Part shown: piece after piece, positions 25,758-34,221 of the stretch
Layout: each line of letters starts with the position of its first letter
Position numbering within the stretch: position 1 is the first letter of the stretch
NCBI GenBank assembly: GCA_023807065.1
Contig: JAJJLU010003706.1
Span: forward strand, 1-36,560
DNA length: 36,560 bases
Direction of reading: 5' to 3'
DNA from: Isotricha intestinalis
Taxonomy: Eukaryota > Ciliophora > Litostomatea > Vestibuliferida > Isotrichidae
Program-made: the position numbers and the translations under genes
Notes under the pieces: model-generated
What the model was told of the DNA's origin: nothing
Databases searched by the model: none
What the model saw: the letters and a program-made list of their open reading frames with translations, nothing else

Positions 25758-26858
25758 TTAATTGTAATTTCGGTAATTATAAATATAATTATTATTATTA
25801 TTTTTTTGTTGTAAATTCCAAAAAAGATTATTATTAATATTATTATTTGAATTATTAATATCATTTCCTCCTCTTCTATAATTATACATATTTGGAACAA
25901 TACCAAAATTTTGAATAAAATTATATTGATTTTGAATTATTTGTGGTTGATTCATTAAATTAATTCCATAATTATTATTACTTTGTTGTTGTTGTTGTTG
26001 TTGAACTTGATTTTTATAATTTAAATAAACTTCCTTAGATAAATGACATCTATTACATTGTTGTCTAAATGCAAAATTTAAATTATGACAGTTTGGACAT
26101 GTCCAATCTCCTTTTCTTTCAATTAAAGGTTTTTTCTTTTTATCTCCTGAATTTTTTTCTTCTGATTCTTTTTTAATTTCTTCTAAAGTTTTAGGATCTT
26201 TTAATTCTGAACATCTATTGCATTTATTTCTTGATTCAAAATTAAAGTTATTACATTTTGAACATTGCCATCCTCTTTTACCAAATTTTTCAAATATATA
26301 ATCTTCTTCTTTTAATTCTTTATTTACTTTAGTTTCTTTATCTTCTTTTTCATTTGAATTTAACACAATATTATTATTATTATTTATAATATTATTATTT
26401 ATTATTTCTTTTTCATTTTCTTCATCCTCACTAACTACAAAGTGATTATCATGAAAATATTCAATATTGTTTTCTTTATTATTATAATTATTATTTTCGT
26501 AATTAAAATTTATATTTTTATCAAAAGAAGATTTCTTAGTGATTTTATTAAATTTTTCTTTTTCATTATCATCAATAGGATTATTATTATTACTATTGTA
26601 AGAATCACTAATTTTTAATTTTTCTAAATCAATTCTAATATCGTTATCATTTACAGGAGTGCCTTCTTCTATTTTTTTTAATAAGCTTGAAGTTAAAAAC
26701 CTTTTTCCTGGAGTGTCAATCCCATTATAACTATCACCTAAACTTTTCATTCCATTACTTAATAAACCTCCATTTATATTATCATCGTCAGGAATTGTTA
26801 TATATAATTTTCTATTAAAAATAGCATTTTTATCCTTATTTTCTATGTTATTATCCAT
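25758..26858 (-). CDS. Protein with two RanBP2-type zinc fingers (RNA-binding type)
   Basis: The 366-residue protein carries two RanBP2/ZRANB2-type fingers. Finger 1 is W197-x-C-x2-C-x3-NFxxRxxC-x2-C (C199, C202, C213, C216). Finger 2 is W252-x-C-x2-C-x3-NFxxRxxC-x2-C (C254, C257, C268, C271). The conserved Trp, the NF and the Arg before the third Cys are those ZRANB2-type fingers use to stack on and read single-stranded GGU, so RNA binding is more likely than ubiquitin or Ran binding. Flanks are Asn- and Glu-rich. After finger 2 there is a glutamine run (about 25990-26011), then an Asn/Gln-rich C-terminus of prion-like composition. The N-terminus has the short conserved-looking GIDTPGKRFLTSSLLKKIEE. 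Plausible roles are splicing or mRNA granules. Confidence 0.85.
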   Translation of the reverse strand: MDNNIENKDKNAIFNRKLYITIPDDDNINGGLLSNGMKSLGDSYNGIDTPGKRFLTSSLLKKIEEGTPVNDNDIRIDLEKLKISDSYNSNNNNPIDDNEKEKFNKITKKSSFDKNINFNYENNNYNNKENNIEYFHDNHFVVSEDEENEKEIINNNIINNNNNIVLNSNEKEDKETKVNKELKEEDYIFEKFGKRGWQCSKCNNFNFESRNKCNRCSELKDPKTLEEIKKESEEKNSGDKKKKPLIERKGDWTCPNCHNLNFAFRQQCNRCHLSKEVYLNYKNQVQQQQQQQSNNNYGINLMNQPQIIQNQYNFIQNFGIVPNMYNYRRGGNDINNSNNNINNNLFWNLQQKNNNNNYIYNYRNYN

Positions 26859-27560
26859 TTGATGAATTATATATATAAATGGTGTTTTAATTTTTTTATT
26901 ATATTTTTTATATTTTATTATCGAATAATTGTTTTTAAGTTTAAAAAATTAATTTAATATTCATGTTTTTTGGAAAAATAGCATATATGGAATAAAATGA
27001 AAAATTAATTGTTGTATTTAGATTATATAAAGGAAGTGAATATTATTATGATGAATAGGAGGTTAAAATGTTATGAAATTGGGAAAAGAAAAAATTAATA
27101 TCATTTGGTGCTTATGTTGGAAAACATAAGATAATTTAGATTAACTATATTATAATTAGATGATTTAGCAAATTATATTTAATATAAAATACGATTAAAA
27201 GCAAATGGAGAATAATTATTAACATATTAAAAGAATAATTGAAGATACTCCTATTAATTCAGGAGTCATTATATGTAATATTAAAGATGTTCCTTTAGAT
27301 TTTGGAAATACGCTAAATTCGTTTTTAAAAAAAAGATTATGAGATTAATACTATTACTGTTATTAATCAAACTGATGTAGAGAATATTTAAGTATTGAAG
27401 TTGAAGTTTAAATAAATTTTTTTGTATTTTTTTATTTTTTAATTATGATGTGTTGTTTTCATTTTTTTATTATTTTTACTATAAATATTTTAAAAATTGA
27501 AAAAAAATAATTTATTATATGTCATATAATTAATAGAAAAATAATTTGGAAAAAACCACA
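26859..27560. other. Spacer containing a coding relic
   Basis: The two flanking genes diverge from here, so their promoters lie in this 702-bp stretch. The middle (about 26990-27391) reads as broken protein on the plus strand and is listed separately. Confidence 0.4.
27020..27391 (+). pseudogene. Broken coding sequence, family not recognised
   Basis: Plus-strand peptides appear in changing frames: RLYKGSEYYYDE (about 27020-27055), KKLISFGAYVGKHKII (about 27091), DDLANYI then RLKANGE (about 27160-27215), IIEDTPINSGVIICNIKDVP (frame open 27223-27342) and KDYEINTITVINQTDVENI (27335-27391). Stops and frame changes interrupt them, and no ATG opens a usable frame. The Asp/Gly/Val/Pro-rich composition is unlike spacer. 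A resemblance of CNIKDVPLDF to the YTH segment FIKDVPFREF is noted but too short to assign. It is probably a decayed gene or gene duplicate. Confidence 0.45.
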
Positions 27561-29141
27561 ATGTCGTTAATTCAACAATCCGATAAAAAGAGAAGTTTAC
27601 TACCAAATGATATTTCTTTTTCTAAAAAATCTATTATTAATTTACAAATCAAACCTTATAAATCACCTTTAAAAAAAAGAAAATTTAATCCTGAAATAAT
27701 AGATATAAGTGATAGATTTATTCCAATATCAATAAGTCCTAATTATAAATGTGATGATAATGAAATATCACCTTCACCAAATAGAAAAAACACTGATTTA
27801 AATATTCCTTTAACTCAAAATAAAAATTATCAAAGAATTTTATTAAACGATTTAATAGGAGATTCCTCAAAGACAGATATTCAAACAAATAATATATTTA
27901 ATAATATGTTATTACAAAATATTTCTTTTTCTAAAAGAAAAATAAAATTTAAACCCAATAAAAATAATTCAAAACATTCTTTAAGTGCTTCTCCTTTTTC
28001 AAAAAGTTCTAAAAGTGATTCTGAAGATAATTTAAAAAGTTATAAATTATTATCTAAAAGAAAAAAAACAATTAAGCCTTTTAAACAATTATCTTTTAAT
28101 AATCCTTTAGATAATTTTTATTTTAATATTTTAGACATTTATGACTTATCAAAAATCGCAATTGGAACAAAAGATAATTTACTAATAATAAACGCAGATA
28201 CTTATTTAAAAAAAGAAAAAATAATAAAAATCGACACTCGTAATTTTATGTATTCTTTAATAAACAATTCTCAAATTTACTCTGTTAAATTTATAGATGA
28301 AAATTTAATTTTAACTTCAAATTCACAAGGTGAATTAACTATAACAGATATAGAAAAAAAAGTAAACATTCCAATATTATTCAATTACAATCATTCAATT
28401 TTAACTTTTGATTTTTATGACGATTTAGTTTTTTTCGGTAATGATTCAGGAAAAATTTGTAGTTTAGATTTTAGAGAAAATCATATAAATAATAATAATA
28501 TAATTAACTTATATTCTCATACTGAAAGTACTGAAATTTGCAAAGTGAAATTTTCTGAAAAAAATAAAATAATTTTATCAGGAGGAAATGACGATCATTG
28601 TTTTTTATTTGATATAAGAGAGGATAAAGTAATTAAAAAGATTAAACATAATGCAGCGATTAAAGGAATTGCTTTTAATAATAATGAAACTGAGTTTATT
28701 ACTGGAGGAGGAATAAATGATAAAACTATAAAGTTGTTTGATTTTAAAAAGTTAAATTTAAAAAGTGAAAAATTATGCAATAGTCAAATTACAAATTTAG
28801 AATTTATTAATAATAATTTTATTGTATCTAGTTTTGGTTATAATGATAATATGATGGTTTTATATAAAATAAATTATGATAAAATAATTAAGGAAAGTAT
28901 TTCTCCTATGAAATTGTATAATTTAGATATTCAAAATCAAGATAAAGTTATTGATATTTTGGAAGAAGAGAAATTTTTTGAAAAACATATTAAAAGAATA
29001 TTATATATGGCAAAAGATATTAATGATAAATATATTGTTTCTGCTTCTTGTGATGGGATTTTAAATATTTGGGATTTGAGTAAATATTCTAATAAAGATA
29101 AAAGTGATTTTAATATTCAAATTATGAATCAAATAAGATAA
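27561..29141 (+). CDS. Cdc20/Cdh1-family APC/C activator (Fizzy-related)
   Basis: The 526-residue protein starts at ATG 27561 (MSLIQQSDKKRS). The N-terminus carries a C-box, DRFIP (residues 51-55), the contact with the APC/C. PFKQLSFNNPLDNFYFNILD (from about 173) leads into a seven-bladed WD40 propeller, which recognises D-box and KEN-box substrates. Diagnostic blades are IKGIAFNNNETEFITGGGIN (family VKAIAWSP-x-x-x-x-LATGGG-x-x-D) and the SSFGYNDNMMVLY segment. The protein ends Gln-Ile-Arg, the IR tail that docks on APC3. The family C-box normally continues S/G-x-R; here it is Ile-Ser-Ile, lacking the arginine. The Ser/Lys-rich region around 140-175 suits CDK phosphorylation control. It would direct ubiquitin-mediated cyclin turnover. 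Confidence 0.9.
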   Translation: MSLIQQSDKKRSLLPNDISFSKKSIINLQIKPYKSPLKKRKFNPEIIDISDRFIPISISPNYKCDDNEISPSPNRKNTDLNIPLTQNKNYQRILLNDLIGDSSKTDIQTNNIFNNMLLQNISFSKRKIKFKPNKNNSKHSLSASPFSKSSKSDSEDNLKSYKLLSKRKKTIKPFKQLSFNNPLDNFYFNILDIYDLSKIAIGTKDNLLIINADTYLKKEKIIKIDTRNFMYSLINNSQIYSVKFIDENLILTSNSQGELTITDIEKKVNIPILFNYNHSILTFDFYDDLVFFGNDSGKICSLDFRENHINNNNIINLYSHTESTEICKVKFSEKNKIILSGGNDDHCFLFDIREDKVIKKIKHNAAIKGIAFNNNETEFITGGGINDKTIKLFDFKKLNLKSEKLCNSQITNLEFINNNFIVSSFGYNDNMMVLYKINYDKIIKESISPMKLYNLDIQNQDKVIDILEEEKFFEKHIKRILYMAKDINDKYIVSASCDGILNIWDLSKYSNKDKSDFNIQIMNQIR

Positions 29142-29590
29142 GTATATTTTTTCATATTATAAAACAATTAACTTAATATTTATTATAAATAAATAATATT
29201 TCTTAATTTATATAATTTTAACTCTACAAATTAATATTTTTATTTATATCTACATATTTTTAAAATTTATATTAAGGTTAATAAATCCTTATTTACCTAA
29301 AATTATAATTTTTTAAAGTTGTAAAAAATGAAAAGTGAATTAAAAGAAATTATTAATCTCAAAGTAAATTACTACAATATCTAGATACTTTTGAATAATA
29401 TTAAAAAAATGAGTTAAATAAAAAAATTATAAACTAATATTCTGAATATAACATTTATATAAATTTCTTTTAATAAAAAAATATTATAAATTTGATTTTG
29501 AGCGTGTAAAAACTTTATAAAATTGAATTAAAAATTTTAATATTTTTATTAATAATTTTTTTATTTAAATCCTATTTTTTTCAAAATTTA
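29142..29590. other. Intergenic spacer, nothing recognised
   Basis: This 449-bp A/T-rich spacer lies between two plus-strand genes. No open frame, RNA-like fold or repeat is supported. Confidence 0.45.
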
Positions 29591-31945
29591 ATGGAAAATG
29601 AAATTGGTAATTTCAGTGAATCAATTGAAAGTAAATCAATTGTTTCTTCTAGAAATATAATCAATAATCTCGCATCAAATATTATGAATAACAATATAGA
29701 AGAAAATAATAATGAAAAATTAAAACCAAATGATAATGAAGATAAGAATGATTTATTTAACAATTTAAAAAACAATGATAATGACATTAAGGAGAAAAAG
29801 AATTTAGATGATGAAAATAATTTAAAAGAAAACAATATGGAAATATTAGGAAAAATAAATGTAGGTTCTATTATAAAACAAAATGATGATAGTATTTTAG
29901 CAAGTAATAATTTTATATTATCAATAATAAAAGATTTAAAAGCAAGTTCTCAAAAAAACGGAATTTCTGAAATGAATGATGATTATATAAAACCTAGAAA
30001 GATTGATTTTATTGAACTTGAAAAATTCAAGGAAATATTCAAAAATATTAGCGATAAAGAATCTATAAGAAAATTTAAAAAAATAATTGATAATTATGAT
30101 ATTAATGGAATGAACTTAGGATCGATTAGTTCTTTTGATAATTTATTTATAATTAATTATGGTCAAAATATTGATAACTTAAAGAATGAAAATGAAGAAA
30201 TAGAAAAATATAAAAACACAATTTACAGATGGAGACTTTCAAATTGGGATATTAATAATTTTTATAGATATCATATTTTTTATTATATTGAACAAATAAT
30301 TTTAGAAAGACATATTCAATCTTTTATTAATTTATTTAATGATATTTATACTCTTTCAAGAGAAGAATATTTCAAACAATTAATAAATGTAAATAAAATA
30401 AAAATAGAAAATATTTTTTCTACTTTATCACTTATATATTATGCTTTAAATTTAAGAGATATGAATTCAGCAGTTTTAAATGCTTATACAATTTTTATTA
30501 AATGTATTAATAATGATAATTCTTTTGATTTAGGTTTAATTTTATATTTAAAATATTCAATATATAAATATCTTTTAAAAAATGAAAATAAATTATATAA
30601 TAAAGAATATCCTATTAAAATTAATCAATTACTTCCTGAAATATACCAAGAATACGGTAAAGATGCTTTTAAAAATTTTTTTGAAAAAGAATTAATTCCT
30701 TTGAATAAGAAAATCGAAAGAATTATAATATATATCACACCTTATGTATTAGGAAAAACACTTAAAATTTATTCTTTTATTTTTCAAAATAATAAATTAG
30801 AGAATTTAGAAGAAATATTAATTGATCCTTATTTAAATGAAGAAAAAGAGAATACAAATTTAAATAAGATTTGTTTATTATTTGTAAATAATAATTATAA
30901 TATAATTTATTCTAAAGATTATTATGAAAAACACCAAAGTATTTTCAATAAATTTTCAGATTCAGATTTGAAAGATATAGATACTACAATTAAGAAAGAA
31001 GAAGAAAAAACACAAGTCATCCAAGAAAAGGTAAAATTGAATAATAATAATATTTCAAATAATAATGATGATTATGAAATATTAAATGTTATAGAAATAG
31101 AAAATAAACTTTTACCTTCTCAAATATCAAATATAGATTTTAATTGTCCTTCATGTGATACTGAAGTAAAAATTGATTTTTATTGTGATAAATGTCATTT
31201 AAAAATATTATATGATTTTTTAGAAAGAGAATATTGTAATTATATAAAAATAAATATTGCAAATTTAATAAGCATGAAAGATATAATACCATATAATCAA
31301 TTTTTTAATAGACTAAACAAAATAATTTATCCTAATAATATAGAGAAAAATTATAATGAAGCAATTAACTTATTATCAAAGAAATTTGATGGTGATAATT
31401 ATATTAAAAAGATTAAACCTAATTTATGTCTTGGTTGCTTTAAATATATTTCATTTAATGAAAATACTTTTTTATTTAAATTACCTTGTAAATGTTTATT
31501 TTGTACACAGCACTGTTTTTTAAAATTTTTAAAGGCTGTTCCTTTTCATCAAATGAATTCTTTTATTTGTGCTTGTGGTGAAGATTATGATATTTTAAAA
31601 TTAAAGACTTTAACTAATTTTCTTAATTACATTAATTTAAATAGAATTAAAAAAGATTTTCTTCGGTTTATTTATAATAAAATAAAAAACAAATGTCCTA
31701 AATGTAATTGTATTGTTAATGATCAAAATAAAGAAGAATGTAATATTATTGCAGTTAATGATTCTGAAGCAGAAAAAAATTTTAATATTATTCAATTTAT
31801 ACATTTAGTCTGTGATAATTGTTGGAATAATATTGGTAATGAAAATACTAAATTTATTTGCGAAACTTGTGATTCAGTTCATTTAATTCATAAGAAATAT
31901 ACTATAAAAAAAGAAAAAATTAAGGATAATTGTTTTATATTTTAA
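29591..31945 (+). CDS. Pseudo-otubain (C65-like) fused to RING/IBR-like zinc modules
   Basis: The 784-residue protein has three regions. Residues 1-130 are an Asn/Asp/Glu-rich disordered head. Residues about 135-445 follow the otubain deubiquitinase order. YRWRLSNWDINNFYRYHIF (212-230) aligns to YRR-x-x-x-DGNCFYRA, putting Asn223 at the catalytic Cys. KELIPLNKKIERIIIYITPY then matches the V-x-x-M-x-x-E-x-D-x-x-x-I-x-x-L segment, and LLFVNNNYNIIY (429-440) matches the LLY-x-x-GHYD-x-LY end, with Asn435 replacing the catalytic His. Residues 519-535 form a CxxC...CxxC ribbon. Residues 613-662 form a RING-like cluster (C613, C616, C633, C635, C638, H641, C642, C660, C662). Residues 702-760 form an IBR-like cluster (C702, C705, C741, C744, C757, C760). 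I infer a ubiquitin-binding, non-hydrolysing platform, possibly an E3. The otubain alignment is by eye and carries the main uncertainty. Confidence 0.62.
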   Translation: MENEIGNFSESIESKSIVSSRNIINNLASNIMNNNIEENNNEKLKPNDNEDKNDLFNNLKNNDNDIKEKKNLDDENNLKENNMEILGKINVGSIIKQNDDSILASNNFILSIIKDLKASSQKNGISEMNDDYIKPRKIDFIELEKFKEIFKNISDKESIRKFKKIIDNYDINGMNLGSISSFDNLFIINYGQNIDNLKNENEEIEKYKNTIYRWRLSNWDINNFYRYHIFYYIEQIILERHIQSFINLFNDIYTLSREEYFKQLINVNKIKIENIFSTLSLIYYALNLRDMNSAVLNAYTIFIKCINNDNSFDLGLILYLKYSIYKYLLKNENKLYNKEYPIKINQLLPEIYQEYGKDAFKNFFEKELIPLNKKIERIIIYITPYVLGKTLKIYSFIFQNNKLENLEEILIDPYLNEEKENTNLNKICLLFVNNNYNIIYSKDYYEKHQSIFNKFSDSDLKDIDTTIKKEEEKTQVIQEKVKLNNNNISNNNDDYEILNVIEIENKLLPSQISNIDFNCPSCDTEVKIDFYCDKCHLKILYDFLEREYCNYIKINIANLISMKDIIPYNQFFNRLNKIIYPNNIEKNYNEAINLLSKKFDGDNYIKKIKPNLCLGCFKYISFNENTFLFKLPCKCLFCTQHCFLKFLKAVPFHQMNSFICACGEDYDILKLKTLTNFLNYINLNRIKKDFLRFIYNKIKNKCPKCNCIVNDQNKEECNIIAVNDSEAEKNFNIIQFIHLVCDNCWNNIGNENTKFICETCDSVHLIHKKYTIKKEKIKDNCFIF

Positions 31946-32009
31946 ATAAAAAAAAATTAATTGTTTAATTAATAATTTATTTGTTTAACTTAAATATACA
32001 ATTATTTAA

Positions 32010-32717
32010 TTATTTCGACCATTTTTTTTTATATAAATATGTTAAAACTACACCTAATGTTATTACACTTCCAAAAATAAATATTTTAGAAGTCCAAAAT
32101 CCTCCTTTATTGTCTTTATTAATTTTATCTAATAAAGATAAATTTTTTTGATATTGATTATATTTAGATGTTCCTCTAAATTTTTCTTTAATTTTTTCTG
32201 CAATATAATTAGCGATTTCTATTTTATTTAAATTCAAAGATAATTCTAAAATCCTTTTATAAGCTAATTCATTTTCACTATCTAAATTCATAATAATATT
32301 ATAATAAATATTAATAGCTTCATCATAGTTTTTTTCCATTTCTAAACTTAATGCTAAATTATTGTATAAAGAAACTAAAGTTGATTTAACTTCATTATTT
32401 AATTGGATTATTAATTTATTTTTAGTATAATTTGAAGTTTTAAAGGAATTTAATTTTGATATTCCTTGATTATAATATTCTGTTGCTTTTGAATAATTTT
32501 TTTGATTATATTGTAAATTTCCATTTTTTTTTATTTCATCTACTTCTTTTAAAAGTTCTTTATATTCTTTTATTAAATTATCTATTTGGGGTTCTTTATT
32601 TTCTTCTTCGATAATATTTTTTATTTCTAAAGGAAAATTTTCGTTTAAATTTGTGTTTCCTGACATTAAAATATCTTTAAATAAAGGTAATTTTTCTTCT
32701 TCATCATTTTCTTTCAT
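32010..32717 (-). CDS. Tail-anchored TPR protein (FKBP8/TTC-like co-chaperone)
   Basis: The 235-residue protein has a disordered acidic head and about three tetratricopeptide repeats (about 58-190). The repeats include KNGNLQYNQKNYSKATEYYN (with the following helix GISKLNS), LVSLYNNLALSLEMEKNYDE and AYKRILELSLNLNKIEIANY. A single C-terminal transmembrane helix (about 212-229, IFIFGSVITLGVVLTYLY) is followed by KKKWSK. The short basic tail after the anchor is typical of tail-anchored proteins of the outer mitochondrial (here possibly hydrogenosome or mitosome) or ER membrane. FKBP8 and related proteins use such TPRs to hold Hsp90/Hsp70 EEVD tails. The FKBP domain is missing here, so the call is TPR co-chaperone or import-receptor type without a subfamily. 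Confidence 0.78.
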   Translation of the reverse strand: MKENDEEEKLPLFKDILMSGNTNLNENFPLEIKNIIEEENKEPQIDNLIKEYKELLKEVDEIKKNGNLQYNQKNYSKATEYYNQGISKLNSFKTSNYTKNKLIIQLNNEVKSTLVSLYNNLALSLEMEKNYDEAINIYYNIIMNLDSENELAYKRILELSLNLNKIEIANYIAEKIKEKFRGTSKYNQYQKNLSLLDKINKDNKGGFWTSKIFIFGSVITLGVVLTYLYKKKWSK

Positions 32718-32823
32718 TTTTTTTTTAATGTTTAAATATTAATTTATTAAAATTTTATGTTTTAAAGTTTTAAATAAATAATATATTAAAGGAATAATAA
32801 TTAATAATAGAATTTACAATAAA

Positions 32824-34070
32824 TTATTTTTTAGTTTTAGTAATTGATACGAATTTTTCTTTTTTTATTTTACTTTTCATTGACTTTAAAAATAAACCCA
32901 CTTCTATTTTTTTATTTTTTGATTTTACACTACTTAAACTATTTTTATTAGGTAATTTAGTTAATTTAGTTTTATTAGTTTTATAACTTTCATAAATATT
33001 TTTATCTTTACTATTATTTTTTCCAATTCTAAAACTAGTTTTCGGTGAATTATTCTCTACTGAATAATTATTATTAATATTAATAATATTTATAATTTGT
33101 GAATTTTTATCAGTTTTAGAAACTTTAATTTTATTTTCATAATCTGAATTATTATTACTAAATTCTTTTTTATTATTAACTTTAAAATTAATAAAATTTT
33201 TTCTTTCATTATTATCAAAAGAATCTATTAAAGAATTTATTTTTGAATTAGAAGATAAAGCTCTTTGAGTTATTATATGTAAAGATCTCATATCTCTTAA
33301 CATATAATCTTTGTTATTATTTGAAGTTATATCAAAGGATTTTGGTATATTTTTTACATTTAATATTATATTTGTAATATTTGTGATTTTTACATTTGAA
33401 TTAGTTGATTTATTATCTCCTAAAAATCTAAGTTGTTCATAATTATAATCTTGTACTATATCTTTTAATTCATTTTCATCTAATTCACTTTCTTTTTCAT
33501 TTTCTTTTGATTTTTCATTATTTTTCTTCTCATTTTTCATAACTTTTTCAAATCTTTTTTTTCTTTTTAAAGTTATTAAGTTTTTATTATTTTTATTACT
33601 TTCTGAACTATTATTCGATTTAATTTTTAATGAATTATTATTACTTAAAGAAGAATTTGTTTTATTATTATTAGAAGATAAATTAAAAGTATTTGATTTT
33701 GATTTTTTTAAATTTTCTTTTGAATTATTTTTAGAATTTGAATTATTACTTGAAGATAATAATTTACTTACATTTATATTAACAATAGATAAATCATCAT
33801 CTGGCCTAAAAAATAATGTTAAAAATATTAAAAAAAAATATTTTACAGAATACTATTATCTTCTATTTTATTTTTAAGTAAATTTTCTTTAATATATACT
33901 TCATTTTCTTCAGGAATATCATCTTCATTATTTTCTAATATTTTTTTACAATCATAACGAATGCATTTTTTAATTGCTCCTTTTACTTTAATAGGTTCAT
34001 TCTTTTGAAGTAAAGGTCCAAAAACATTATTATTATAATTATATGAATTTTGAATTTTCTGATTATTCAT
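32824..34070 (-). CDS. Two-exon gene for a Ser/Asn/Lys-rich protein, unknown
   Basis: Exon 1 is 34070-33847 and exon 2 is 33805-32824, joined across a 41-nt intron. The spliced product is 401 residues: MNNQKIQNSYNYNNNVFGPL..., a basic KVKGAIKKCIRYDCKK patch, an acidic patch (ILENNEDDIPEENEVYI), then a long disordered Asn/Ser/Lys region. In the last third, ITNIILNVKNIPKSFD, YMLRDMRSLHIITQRALSS and a strongly basic end (KKIEVGLFLKSMKSKIKKEK) look more conserved. Splicing restores IEDNSIL-PDDDLSIVNI across the junction. Unspliced, each part looks like a separate ORF (34070-33843 and 33540-32824) and the 33541-33805 stretch seems non-coding. No family is recognised. Nuclear or cytoskeletal localisation is only a guess from the basic content. 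Confidence 0.75.
33806..33846 (-). other. 41-nt GT-AG spliceosomal intron
   Basis: The donor GTAAAA begins at 33846 and the acceptor TTTTTTAG ends at 33806. A TTTTAAC branch-point-like element lies about 15 nt before the acceptor. Length 41 is not a multiple of 3 and retention gives an immediate TAA, so removal is required for the downstream 327 codons. Both flanking exons have coding composition and splice cleanly within a codon (CT/G). Confidence 0.85.
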
Positions 34071-34221
34071 TTCTTTAATTAAATAAAAACATTATTAATA
34101 AATTAAAAATAAAAAAAAAAAAAAGAATAATAAATTTTCAAAGGACACTGGAAATATATTATTTATTTTTTCATTAATTAATTATTTATTTCTATAAACA
34201 TGTTAATAAAAAAAATGAAAA

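Noticed and set aside
21969..27391. Ciliate-type recoding of TAA/TAG to Gln as an explanation of the stops in the relic regions
   Set aside because: TAA ends 21 intact genes at sensible C-termini, including both Rab prenylation tails. The relics also need frameshifts and contain TGA.
27546..27560. TTG-initiated extension of the Cdc20/Cdh1 gene
   Set aside because: Eukaryotic genes rarely start at TTG, and the ATG at 27561 is only five codons later and precedes all conserved features.
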